12,594 nt of DNA. It comes from Amarobacter sp035326025 (lineage in GTDB: Bacteria > Chloroflexota > Dehalococcoidia > Tepidiformales > Tepidiformaceae). Of this stretch, positions 1-7,460 are shown piece after piece. A program made the position numbers and the translations under genes. Under the pieces are notes generated by a model. That model made no database searches. It was not told where the DNA came from and worked only from the letters and a program-made list of their open reading frames with translations. The DNA lies in NCBI GenBank assembly GCA_035326025.1, contig DAOKYT010000071.1, forward strand, positions 1 to 12,594, in the 5' to 3' direction. Positions within the stretch are counted from its first letter, which is position 1; each line of letters starts with the position of its first letter.

Positions 1-2
1 GG

Positions 3-1712
3 TTCTCGGCCGGTGACCTGCAGGTGAACCTTGGTGTCCCCATCGACGGTCTTACCGCCGTGATGCTCGTGGTGGTCACCACTGTCGCCTTCCTGGTGCA
101 GGTGTACTCCACCGGCTACATGCAGGGCGACCATGGCTACGGGCGCTATTTCGCCCACATGTGCCTCTTCACCACGTCGATGCTCGGCCTCGTGCTCGCC
201 GATAACCTCTTCCAGTTGTTCATCTTCTGGGAGCTGGTAGGTCTCTGCTCGTACCTGCTCATTGGCTTCTGGTTCCACAAGCCGAGCGCCGCGGCCGCCG
301 CCAAAAAAGCGTTCATCGTCACGCGGATCGGTGACCTGGGGCTGCTCGCTGCCCTGCTCCTCGTCTGGACCCGCGCGGAGACGTTTGACATCACGGCCAT
401 CCAGGAGTGGGCGGCGAGCGGCGAGCCGGAGGGCTACATCGTCACGCTCTTCGCCCTCGGGCTCTTCGCCGGGGCGGCCGGCAAATCGGCCCAGTTCCCG
501 CTGCACGTCTGGCTCCCAGACGCGATGGAAGGCCCCACCCCGGTCTCCGCCCTCATCCACGCGGCGACGATGGTGGCCGCCGGCGTGTACCTGGTTGCCC
601 GTTTCTTCCCCGTCTTCGAGGCCTCGCACGATGCCGCCGACGTCGTCGCGTGGATCGGCGCCGTCACGGCGATCGTGGCGGCGACCATCGCCCTCGTCCA
701 GACCGACTTCAAGCGTGTCCTGGCGTATTCCACGGTCAGCCAGCTGGGCTACATGATGCTCGCGCTGGGCGCGTTCGGATACGTGGCCGCCATCTTCCAC
801 CTCTTCACCCACGCATTCTTCAAGGCGCTCCTCTTCCTCGGCAGCGGTTCGGTCAACCACGCGACCAACACGTTCGACATGCGGCAGATGGGCGGCCTCA
901 AGAAGTACATGCCCGTGACGTACTGGACGTTTGTGATCGGCTCGCTCAGCCTGGCAGGCATCTTCCCCCTCGCCGGCTTCTGGTCGAAAGACGAGATCCT
1001 GCTCGACGCATGGCGCCACGACCGCGCCCTCTGGGTGATCGGCGTGGCCGTTGCTTTCATGACTGCCTTCTACATGTTCCGGGCCATCTTCCTGACCTTC
1101 CACGGGCAGTACAAAGGCGGCCAGCCAGTCGACCACCACGACGAGGATTCACACTTCCATGGCGATCCTGCGCACCCGCATGAGTCGCCATGGGTGATGA
1201 AGGGTCCCCTGATCGTGCTTTCGGTGCCCGCGATTGCCGCCGGGTGGCTCGCCTACGACCACCTGTTCAAGGACTTCATCGAGGCGGCGCTTCCTCACGT
1301 GGAATCGCACGGGAGCACCTTCGAGATCGGCATCGCGATCAGCTCGTCGATCGTCGCCGTCGCGGGTATCGCCACCGCCTGGGCCATCTACATAAAGCGC
1401 TGGGTCACCTCCGAGTCCATCCGGGCCACCTTCGCGCCGCTCGCTATCACGTTCGAAAACAAGTACTTCCTGGACCGCCTGTACGAAGACGTGTTCGTCC
1501 GGACCATCTTCCAGCGCGGCTGGAACGCGTTGCTGCAGGCCAACGACCGCTACGTGGTCGATGGCATCGTCAACGGTTCGGCAACGGTCGCGCGGGGGAT
1601 CAGCGATCGCCTGCGCGTCATCCAGACCGGCCAGGTCCAGAGCTATGGGCTCGGGGTCGTGGCGGGAGTCATCATCATCGTCGTCGCCGTCATCACGGCG
1701 AACCCGCTGTAG
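3..1712 (+). CDS. nuoL: NADH-quinone oxidoreductase subunit L (5' partial)
   Basis: Largest antiporter-like membrane subunit of respiratory complex I. It carries the distal proton channel and the long lateral helix along the membrane arm. The frame is open to the left edge. A GTG at 24 is available, but the residues before it fit the family, so the true start is outside the window. Counted from the GTG, the channel Glu (FWELVGLCSYLLIGF) is residue 70 and the channel Lys (GKSAQ) is residue 154. The E. coli equivalents are E144 and K229, so about 65-75 N-terminal residues are missing. The signature LPDAMEGPTPVSALIHAAT is intact, and many hydrophobic segments run to the C-terminus. A His/Asp-rich loop is encoded at about 1129-1191. 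The gene ends TAG, 9 bp before nuoM, with an AGGAGG ribosome site overlapping the stop. The identification is firm from family motifs and gene order. Confidence 0.97.
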   Translation, partial: FSAGDLQVNLGVPIDGLTAVMLVVVTTVAFLVQVYSTGYMQGDHGYGRYFAHMCLFTTSMLGLVLADNLFQLFIFWELVGLCSYLLIGFWFHKPSAAAAAKKAFIVTRIGDLGLLAALLLVWTRAETFDITAIQEWAASGEPEGYIVTLFALGLFAGAAGKSAQFPLHVWLPDAMEGPTPVSALIHAATMVAAGVYLVARFFPVFEASHDAADVVAWIGAVTAIVAATIALVQTDFKRVLAYSTVSQLGYMMLALGAFGYVAAIFHLFTHAFFKALLFLGSGSVNHATNTFDMRQMGGLKKYMPVTYWTFVIGSLSLAGIFPLAGFWSKDEILLDAWRHDRALWVIGVAVAFMTAFYMFRAIFLTFHGQYKGGQPVDHHDEDSHFHGDPAHPHESPWVMKGPLIVLSVPAIAAGWLAYDHLFKDFIEAALPHVESHGSTFEIGIAISSSIVAVAGIATAWAIYIKRWVTSESIRATFAPLAITFENKYFLDRLYEDVFVRTIFQRGWNALLQANDRYVVDGIVNGSATVARGISDRLRVIQTGQVQSYGLGVVAGVIIIVVAVITANPL

Positions 1713-1721
1713 GAGGCGGCC

Positions 1722-3185
1722 GTGGAACTCACTCTCCTCGTCTTCCTCCCGGTCGCCGCGGCCGCGCTCATCCTCCTCTTGCCGCGGAGCATGGAGCAAC
1801 AGTCCCGCTGGATAGCGCTCGCGGCTTCGGTGGCTCTCCTGGTCATTTCGCTCCAGATGTTCTTTACATTTGACCTGGACAAGGACGGCTACCAGTTCGT
1901 CGAGCGGCACGAATGGGTGGATATCGGCGCCTTCAACCTGCAGTACTTCCTCGGCGTTGACGGGCTGAGCATGCCGCTCGTCCTGCTCACGACGTGCCTC
2001 ACGCTGGCTTCGGTGCTCGTCTCGTTCAGCGTGACGCTCCGGCCCCGCGCGTACTACGCCTGCCTGATGGTGCTCGCGAGCTCGGTGATCGGTGTCTTCA
2101 CCGCGCTCGACTTCATGCTGTTCTTCCTCTTCTGGGAGCTCGAGCTGTTCCCGATGTATCTGCTCATCTCGGTCTGGGGCTCGGGCCGCAAGGAATACTC
2201 GGCGATGAAGTTCGTGCTCTACACGATCGCCGGGTCGGCCTTCATGCTCGTCGGCATTCTGGTGCTCGCCTTCAACGCGGACACGTTCGATATCGAGGTG
2301 CTCAGCCAGACGGACTTCCAGGACACGCTCATCCCGCTGGGCTGGGTCTTCTTCTTCCTGTTCGTCGGGTTCGCGGTGAAGCTCCCAATCGTGCCGCTCC
2401 ACACCTGGCTGCCCGATGCGCACGGCGACGCGCCGACGGCGGTCTCGGTGATGCTCGCTGGCGTGCTCCTGAAAATGGGTGGCTATGGCCTCATCCGCAT
2501 GTGCGTGACGATGATGCCCGGGGTCGCCGACGACTGGGACACCTGGTTCGCCGCGATCGGCGCCATCAGCGTGCTCTACGGAGCATTCATCACGCTCCGG
2601 CAGACCGACGTGAAACGGCTCATCGCCTATTCGTCAGTCAGCCACATGGGCCTCGTGCTGCTCGGCATTGGGGCGCTCGGGAACACCGGTCTCGTCGGGG
2701 CGACCTACCAGATGCTGGCTCATGGCCTCATCACCGGCCTGATGTTCGTGATGGTTGGGCTCATGTATGAGCGGACGCATACCCGCGAGATCGCACGCCT
2801 GGGCGGCCTTGCCCGCCAGATGCCGCTCATCGCGACCGGGATGGTGTTCGCCGGGTTCGCGAGCCTGGGTCTCCCGGCGCTCGCGGGCTTCATCGCCGAG
2901 ATTACGGTCTTCCTGGGCACGTTCCAGAAATACGAGTGGGCCGTGCTGATGGCCATCTTCGGGGTGGTGCTGTCCGCCGGCTACGTACTCTGGATGCTCG
3001 AGCGCGTCGTCTTCGGTCCGGTGAAGCACGAATGGGACGGCCTGGCCGACCAGCAGCACTGGTGGGAGCACACCGTGGTCGTTGGCCTGGCCGCGCTCGT
3101 TGTCCTCCTGGGCGTCTATCCCGACATCATGACCGAAATGATCGAACCCGCGATCGAGTCCATCATGCTGAGGGTTGAAGCGTGA
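1722..3185 (+). CDS. nuoM: NADH-quinone oxidoreductase subunit M
   Basis: Second antiporter-like proton-pumping subunit of complex I, a polytopic inner-membrane protein. It is 487 residues long, normal for NuoM, and starts at a GTG preceded by AGGAGG that overlaps the nuoL stop. Key channel residues are visible: Glu139 in FWELELFPMYLLI (E. coli E144), Lys220 in FAVKLPIVPLHTWLPDAHG (E. coli K234) and Lys251 in VLLKMGGYGLIR (E. coli K265). The constant spacing to the E. coli residues supports a full-length channel. It lies between nuoL and nuoN, as in standard nuo operons. Its TGA stop overlaps the nuoN GTG start by 4 bp, which implies translational coupling. Nothing looks unusual in the protein. 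Confidence 0.97.
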   Translation: MELTLLVFLPVAAAALILLLPRSMEQQSRWIALAASVALLVISLQMFFTFDLDKDGYQFVERHEWVDIGAFNLQYFLGVDGLSMPLVLLTTCLTLASVLVSFSVTLRPRAYYACLMVLASSVIGVFTALDFMLFFLFWELELFPMYLLISVWGSGRKEYSAMKFVLYTIAGSAFMLVGILVLAFNADTFDIEVLSQTDFQDTLIPLGWVFFFLFVGFAVKLPIVPLHTWLPDAHGDAPTAVSVMLAGVLLKMGGYGLIRMCVTMMPGVADDWDTWFAAIGAISVLYGAFITLRQTDVKRLIAYSSVSHMGLVLLGIGALGNTGLVGATYQMLAHGLITGLMFVMVGLMYERTHTREIARLGGLARQMPLIATGMVFAGFASLGLPALAGFIAEITVFLGTFQKYEWAVLMAIFGVVLSAGYVLWMLERVVFGPVKHEWDGLADQQHWWEHTVVVGLAALVVLLGVYPDIMTEMIEPAIESIMLRVEA

Positions 3186-4794
3186 ACAGCCTCGATGTTG
3201 TTGGCCCTCAGCTCGCTGTCCTCATCGCCGCCGCCCTCGTGTTGCTCGTGGACTCCCTGGTCCCCCAGCAGCGGCGGCTATTGCCCATCGTCGCGCTCCT
3301 TGGGCTCGCGGGCTCCGCGCTCTGGACGACATCCTGGGTGGCGCGGGGCGACTACCAGACCGTGTTCGATGGCACGCTTTCGCTCGACAAGTACGCCGTC
3401 TTCTTCTACTACGTGTTCGCGGGTATTACCGCCACGGTGGTGCTGGCCTCGGTCGACTGGGTGAGCCGCGAAGGCCGCGGCCAGGGAGAGTACTACGCGC
3501 TGGTCCTGACCGTCTGTGCCGGGCTAATGTTCCTTTCTGCCTCGCGCGACCTCATTACCATCTTCCTGGCGCTCGAACTCTCCTCCATTCCGCAGTACAT
3601 CCTGGCCGGCTGGGGCAAGGATGCGAAGTCGAGCGAGGCTGGCCTCAAGTACTTGCTCCTTGGCGCCATTGCCTCGTCGCTCCTGCTCTATGGCATGGCG
3701 CTCGTGTACGGAATCACCGGGACGACTCTCCTGCCGGAGATCGCGGCGGCCATCAGCGCGAATGGCGAGAGCTACCGGAGCCTGCTCGTTGTGGCCACCG
3801 TCCTCCTCATCGCCGGGTTCGGCTTCAAGATGGCCGTGGTCCCCTTCCAGATGTGGGTACCGGNNNNNNNNNNNNNNNNNNNNNNNNNNNNNNNNNNNNN
3901 NNNNNNNNNNNNNNNNNNNNNNNNNNNNNNNNNNNNNNNNNNNNNNNNNNNNNNNNNNNNNNNATCGCCGGGTTCGGCTTCAAGATGGCCGTGGTCCCCT
4001 TCCAGATGTGGGTACCGGATGTCTACCAGGGCGCGCCCACACCCGTCGCCGCCTTCCTCTCGGTCGGTTCGAAGGCGGCTGCCTTCGCCGTGGTCATCCG
4101 GATCTTCTTCGAAGCCTTCGAAGCCGACTTCCTGAGCGACGACTGGTCCATGATCTTCGCCGTGCTTGCCGCGGCCTCCATGACGCTTGGCAACGTCATG
4201 GCCATCGTCCAGACGGACATCAAGCGCATGCTTGGCTACTCGTCGGTGGCCCAGGCCGGCAACTTCATGATCGGCCTCGCGGCGATCTCCGTGACTGGCG
4301 AGGAGTTCACCCTTGGCGCCAGCGCCATCCTGCTCTTCGTGGCCGCCTACGCGTTTACGAACCTCGGCGCGTTCGTCGGCGTCATCGCCATCTCCCAGCG
4401 CATCGGCAGCGACCAGATCAAGGACTACACGGGCATGTGGAAGCGTTCCCCCGCGCTCACCCTCGCCCTCGCGTTCTGCCTGGTCTCGCTCACGGGTATC
4501 CCCCCGACGGTGGGCTTCTGGGCGAAGCTGTACATCTTCAATGCCGGCATCCGCGCCGACCTGGTGTGGCTGGTCGTCATCGGCGTGCTGAATAGCGTCG
4601 TTGCCGGGTACTACTACCTCTCCGTGGCTCGAACCATGTTCATGGGCGAGGCCGAGGAGCACCAGAAGTTCCGCGCCTCGCCTTCGATCACCATGGCACT
4701 CGGGGCCGCCACCATCGGCGTCCTGGTCTTTGGCATCATCCCGATGCCGCTGATGTCGGCTGCCCAGGATGCAGTCGAGATCTTCGCGCGCTAG
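3182..4794 (+). CDS. nuoN: NADH-quinone oxidoreductase subunit N, interrupted by an assembly gap
   Basis: Third antiporter-like proton-pumping subunit of complex I, in the membrane arm next to NuoM. As printed, the frame changes across the N run at 3864-3963. The 55 bp before the run (3809-3863) are repeated exactly just after it (3964-4018). Removing 155 bp (100 N plus one copy) joins the halves in one frame and gives a normal 485-residue protein. In that joined protein Glu132 (FLALELSSIPQYIL), Lys216 (FGFKMAVVPFQMWVPD) and Lys246 (SVGSKAAAF) match the channel residues E133, K217 and K247 of E. coli NuoN. The GTG start overlaps the nuoM stop, and the gene ends in TAG. It is the last nuo gene here. 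The break is almost certainly an artefact, so it should not be called a pseudogene. Confidence 0.95.
3809..3863 (+). repeat. 55-bp duplicated contig end, first copy (gap 1)
   Basis: The last 55 bases before the N run are identical to the first 55 bases after it (3964-4018). Both copies encode the same NuoN channel segment around FGFKMAVVPFQMWVP. The duplication ends exactly at the N run on both sides. That is the pattern of two contigs sharing one k-mer, not of a biological repeat. Confidence 0.97.
3864..3963. other. Assembly gap 1 (100 N) inside nuoN
   Basis: Exactly 100 unknown bases, the usual placeholder length. The flanking sequences overlap by 55 bp and the gene reads through once the duplication is removed, so the real gap length is effectively minus 55. 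No sequence appears to be missing here. Confidence 0.97.
3964..4018 (+). repeat. 55-bp duplicated contig end, second copy (gap 1)
   Basis: Exact copy of 3809-3863, starting at the first base after the N run. Counting it twice adds about 18 false residues to NuoN and shifts the frame, because 155 is not a multiple of three. Confidence 0.97.
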
Positions 4795-5266
4795 CGTGTA
4801 CGACGAGCTGCCCTACGACATCGCCATCGAAGTGGCCATCGAGGCCCCGGTGCTCGATGTGGAGGCGCTGCACCGCCTCGCCGACCGCATCATGGCCGGA
4901 GAGAACGTCGAACCGGGAACGTCGCTCGCCGTCCTGATCACGGGCGACGACGAAATCCGGCGGTTGAATCACCAGTTCCTGGGCATCGACGAGCCGACCG
5001 ACGTGCTCTCTTTCCCCGACAAATCGGACGACTTCGTCCAGGCGCTCTCGGAAGAGAAGCTGCTCGGCGATATCGCCATCTCTCTGCCGACGGCACGGCG
5101 GCAGGCGGCAGAAGTGGGCCACTCCCTCGAAGCCGAGCTCGCCCACCTGCTCACGCACGGCATCCTTCACCTCTGCGGCTACGACCACGTGACCAGCCCG
5201 GAAGACGAGGCGCGCATGCGCTCCCGCGAGGAACACTACCTCGGCGATATCCCCCACCACCATTGA
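4769..5266 (+). CDS. ybeY: rRNA maturation endoribonuclease YbeY
   Basis: Zinc-dependent cytoplasmic endoribonuclease of the UPF0054 family, involved in 16S rRNA 3' end maturation and ribosome quality control. The 165-residue reading has the family signature HGILHLCGYDH, with zinc-binding His130, His134 and His140. It also has the conserved TDVLSFP (77-83) and LGDIAIS (99-105) segments. The length is normal. The start is uncertain. ATG 4769 lies inside nuoN and overlaps its end by 26 bp. GTG 4796, two bases after the nuoN stop, would give a protein nine residues shorter. Neither has a strong ribosome site, though AGG directly precedes the ATG. Either start implies co-transcription with the complex I operon. 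The C-terminus ends in three His. The next gene starts about 50 bp downstream on the same strand. Confidence 0.95.
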   Translation: MQSRSSRASVYDELPYDIAIEVAIEAPVLDVEALHRLADRIMAGENVEPGTSLAVLITGDDEIRRLNHQFLGIDEPTDVLSFPDKSDDFVQALSEEKLLGDIAISLPTARRQAAEVGHSLEAELAHLLTHGILHLCGYDHVTSPEDEARMRSREEHYLGDIPHHH

Positions 5267-5317
5267 CCATCGCCCCGCGGTTGGCCGCCGTCCCGGTTGT
5301 GGCAGGTTGAAGGCGCC

Positions 5318-6084
5318 ATGGCGACCGGGCCGCCCGAACCAGTTGACATCCAGGTCCGTTTCTACGGCGAGCTGAACGACTTCCTGCCAGCGTCCTGCCG
5401 CGGGGTACCGCTCGACAGCCGCGTGCAGCGCCGGACATCGATCAAGGACGCGATCGAGCGGTGGGGCGTGCCGCACGGGGAGGTCGCCCTGGTCCTGGTT
5501 GNNNNNNNNNNNNNNNNNNNNNNNNNNNNNNNNNNNNNNNNNNNNNNNNNNNNNNNNNNNNNNNNNNNNNNNNNNNNNNNNNNNNNNNNNNNNNNNNNNN
5601 NGACGCGATCGAGCGGTGGGGCGTGCCGCACGGGGAGGTCGCCCTGGTCCTGGTTGGCAGCGAGCCCGCCAGGTTTGACTACCTGGTCGAGCGGCCCACC
5701 CGGATCAGCGTCTACCCGGCATTCCGGAGAATCCCGCTGGACGGCCTCCCCCACCTGCAGCCCGGCGAGTCCGGCGAACACCGGTTCGTGGCCGATGCTC
5801 ACCTGGCCGAAGTCCTGGCGCGATTCGGACTCGCCGCGTTCAGCAGACCCTTCACCCGCTGCACGCGGTGCAACGGCCTGTTGCGAGATGTCGCAAAGGC
5901 AGCGGTACTCGACCGGCTGGAGCCGCTCACGCGCGAGCACTACGACCAGTTCCGGCAGTGCGCGGTATGCGGACAGGTCTACTGGCGTGGCTCGCACTAC
6001 GACCCGCTGGCCGCGATCGTGCGAGAAGCGCTGGCTGGCGCGCCGAGCCCGTCTTCCGCGCGCCAGCCAGGAGGCAAGGATTGA
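5318..6084 (+). CDS. Ubiquitin-like/Mut7-C family protein lacking most of the nuclease core; interrupted by an assembly gap
   Basis: The printed frame changes across the N run at 5502-5601, but the flanking 55 bp are duplicated. Removing 155 bp gives one 203-residue protein from ATG 5318, with GAAGG upstream. The first ~85 residues match the ubiquitin/MoaD-fold Ub-Mut7-C domain (VRFYGELNDFLP, WGVPHGEVALVLV, ISVYPAF). The C-terminal part matches the zinc-ribbon end of Mut7-C, with FTRCTRCNGLL and CAVCGQVYWRGSHYD giving two CxxC pairs. The middle is odd. The opening motif FVADAHL runs straight into AEVLARFGL, which in complete homologues lies some 60 residues later. The segment normally holding the LTRD-type acidic residues of the PIN-like nuclease is absent, in frame. 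Known members are about 240-260 residues. The product may be inactive as a nuclease; its cellular role is not known to me. Confidence 0.85.
5447..5501 (+). repeat. 55-bp duplicated contig end, first copy (gap 2)
   Basis: Identical to 5602-5656 on the other side of the N run. The length is the same 55 bp as at gap 1, which points to a common assembler k-mer size. It encodes the DAIERWGVPHGEVALVLV segment of the Ub-like domain. Confidence 0.97.
5502..5601. other. Assembly gap 2 (100 N) inside the Mut7-C gene
   Basis: Exactly 100 N. The flanks overlap by 55 bp, and the Ub-like domain reads through when one copy and the Ns are removed, so nothing appears to be missing at this point. Confidence 0.97.
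5602..5656 (+). repeat. 55-bp duplicated contig end, second copy (gap 2)
   Basis: Exact copy of 5447-5501, beginning at the first base after the N run. Confidence 0.97.
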
Positions 6085-6091
6085 GGCCTCG

Positions 6092-6901
6092 CTAATACTC
6101 GATTTCGTTGAGCAGGGTGTTCTCCAGCCCGAGGGCCCGCATGAGGTACTTCAGCTCTTCACCGCGCCACGGGAACGGCGCGGGCTCGTCGATGAGTTTG
6201 GCCGCCTTCAGCTCCTCCACCACCTTCGGGTCGGATTCGAACGGCTTCCCGGCTTCCATATCGAAGAACATTTCGCCCAGCGGTGGCTTCGGGGTCTGGC
6301 CGCCCGCCTCCCACGACTCCGCCGGGTAGCCGAGAGCCTGCACGCAGATCGGGACAGCCGTTTCGGGCAGGTTGAACAGCCTGGCGACCTTTTCCAGGCG
6401 CGGGCTCGACATCAGGCAGGAGCCGAGGCCCTCTTCGTAAGCAACGAGCGTCGCCAGGCAGATGGCCTGGCCCACATCCATGAAGGCGAGCGGCGCGACA
6501 CCCATCTGCTGCCCGGTCATCGCGAAGAGCGGGCGCAATTTCTCATTGACCTCCTTATAGGTATCCTCCACCGTCACACCGATCCGGCGGGCGTCGGCCA
6601 GGCGCAAGACGCTATCGGGCCAGGCGTCGCCGTGGTACACCGAGCTCTCGCTGTACCAGAAGATGAAGACTGGCGCCGTGTGCATCTGCTGGTAGCCGAT
6701 GCGCGGGGCGATGGCCTTGATGATCTTTGGGTCGGCCTTCTCGCGCCAGATGACAATCGCGCGCGCGTTCATCACGTTGCCTGCGCAGGACGCGCGGCGC
6801 GCCGCCTCCAGCATTTTCTGCACCTTCTCCCGTTCCACCGGGCGATAGGGGAGGAAGAACCGGATGGTCCGGCGCCTGCCGATGACTTCCTTGAGTTCCA
6901 T
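6092..6901 (-). CDS. Nitroreductase-family FMN oxidoreductase
   Basis: Predicted cytoplasmic FMN-dependent, NAD(P)H-using oxidoreductase of the nitroreductase fold, 269 residues. The N-terminus RRRTIRFFLPYRPV (9-22) is the usual FMN-phosphate-binding start of the family. MLEAARRASCAGNVMNARAIVIW (30-52, interrupted by the FMN pocket) follows the pattern of the first active-site helix. DVGQAICLATLVAYEEGLGS (142-161) and the late ICVQALGYPAE (185-195) fit the dimer and cofactor regions. About 75 residues follow the GYPAE motif, a longer tail than in compact nitroreductases. ATG 6901 was chosen because AGGAG lies about 8 bases upstream; longer readings add low-quality Arg/Pro-rich sequence. The gene is convergent with the Mut7-C gene, with only 7 bp between their stops. 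The substrate cannot be told from sequence. Family assignment is good; the specific role is unknown. Confidence 0.88.
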   Translation of the reverse strand: MELKEVIGRRRTIRFFLPYRPVEREKVQKMLEAARRASCAGNVMNARAIVIWREKADPKIIKAIAPRIGYQQMHTAPVFIFWYSESSVYHGDAWPDSVLRLADARRIGVTVEDTYKEVNEKLRPLFAMTGQQMGVAPLAFMDVGQAICLATLVAYEEGLGSCLMSSPRLEKVARLFNLPETAVPICVQALGYPAESWEAGGQTPKPPLGEMFFDMEAGKPFESDPKVVEELKAAKLIDEPAPFPWRGEELKYLMRALGLENTLLNEIEY

Positions 6902-7048
6902 TGGTTGGCTCCTGCGTCTGATAGTGGCCGGACCGTAACCCTCGCCGATGGAACGGCGGATCCGGGCTTCGGTCCGGGAATCCGGGCGCGCCGAGACGTG
7001 CCACGGATATGCAGGCCATACCCTGCGAGGCTGAATGGCCTCTTCGAT

Positions 7049-7329
7049 ATGATGCCGGGCATGTTTTCGAAAATTCGTGGTATCCCCGGCCGGCCTGCGC
7101 GTGGCCGGGCGATGGCGCTCGGCGCCGGGGCCACTTTGCATAACGGTACGCCGGTCACGCTCGCGCAAGCCGCCGTACCGCCGTTGAGCTTGAATCTGCT
7201 TTCCGCTGCGCTGGCGGACCGCCTCTCGCGGACGTGGCGGCCACCCTGGCGTCCGCCGAAGGAGCCTCGCTCGAGCCGGAGCAACTCACGCGGCTGATCG
7301 AGGCTGGTAGCACGCGTGCCGCCGCATGA
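7049..7329 (+). pseudogene. Possible frameshifted small ORF, unrecognised
   Basis: From the ATGs at 7049-7063 one frame reads about 60 residues with strongly GC-rich third positions (including MALGAGATLHNGTPVTLAQA). The coding-like character then seems to move to another frame at about 7225-7235. That frame reads DVAATLASAEGASLEPEQL and LTRLIEAGSTRAAA to a TGA at 7327-7329. A single-base deletion or two-base insertion would explain the shift. Joined, the product would be about 93 residues. I do not recognise the family, and no clear ribosome site precedes the ATGs. It could also be chance, as GC-rich DNA often gives open frames. It lies just upstream of the operator and dehydrogenase gene, on the same strand. 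Confidence 0.25.
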
Positions 7330-7375
7330 CACTCCCGTTCCCCGCCATCGCCAGGCAGATGTTCGCGCGCTCCCT

Positions 7376-7404
7376 TTGCTTCAACCGGCGGGCCAGCGCT
7401 AAGG
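7376..7404 (+). promoter_or_regulatory. Weak candidate promoter for the acyl-CoA dehydrogenase
   Basis: TTGCTT (7376-7381) resembles a -35 box. It is followed after 17 bp by CTAAGG (7399-7404), a poor match to a -10 box. The downstream palindrome at 7405-7422 would then cover the transcription start, a usual place for a repressor. The spacing is right but the -10 is weak. Confidence 0.25.
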
Positions 7405-7422
7405 TGAGCGAGTACTCACTAA
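7405..7422. promoter_or_regulatory. Palindromic TetR-type operator, copy 1
   Basis: TGAGCGAGTACTCACTAA is an imperfect 18-bp palindrome centred on GT|AC, two substitutions away from TGAGTGAGTACTCACTCA. It lies 38 bp before the dehydrogenase ATG. The only other copy I found is at 10487-10504, next to the TetR gene. The TGANTGANTANTCANTCA layout is, from memory, the same as that of Bacillus FadR, a TetR-family repressor of fatty-acid degradation. Binding by the TetR protein encoded here is inference. Confidence 0.75.
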
Positions 7423-7460
7423 CACAGTGCCAGCGGTCACGGCCGCCGGCGGGAGGACCG

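Larger units (their letters stand above)
6902..7460. other. Intergenic region between divergent genes (559 bp)
   Basis: This stretch separates the nitroreductase gene (-) from the acyl-CoA dehydrogenase gene (+) and must hold both promoters. Its left part (6902-7048) shows nothing I can name beyond the AGGAG ribosome site of the nitroreductase. The middle (7049-7329) has GC-rich codon periodicity, described separately as a possible decayed ORF. The right part contains the palindromic operator at 7405-7422 and the GGGAGGA ribosome site of the dehydrogenase (7451-7457). Confidence 0.7.

Noticed and set aside
1129..1191. His/Asp-rich segment of NuoL as a new metal-binding domain
   Set aside because: His-rich loops at this place are common in bacterial NuoL proteins and need no special explanation.
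1149..2423. 424-codon open frame on the - strand opposite nuoL/nuoM
   Set aside because: It is antisense to two certain genes, extremely rich in Arg, Asp, Glu and His, and spans their junction. It is a typical shadow frame in high-GC DNA.
3182..4794. nuoN as a split or frameshifted pseudogene
   Set aside because: The frame change is fully explained by the duplicated 55 bp plus 100 N; the collapsed protein is normal.
5297..7297. 666-codon + frame running through the N gap and across the nitroreductase gene
   Set aside because: It is created by the false gap and by antisense reading of the nitroreductase. Family motifs support the shorter genes instead.
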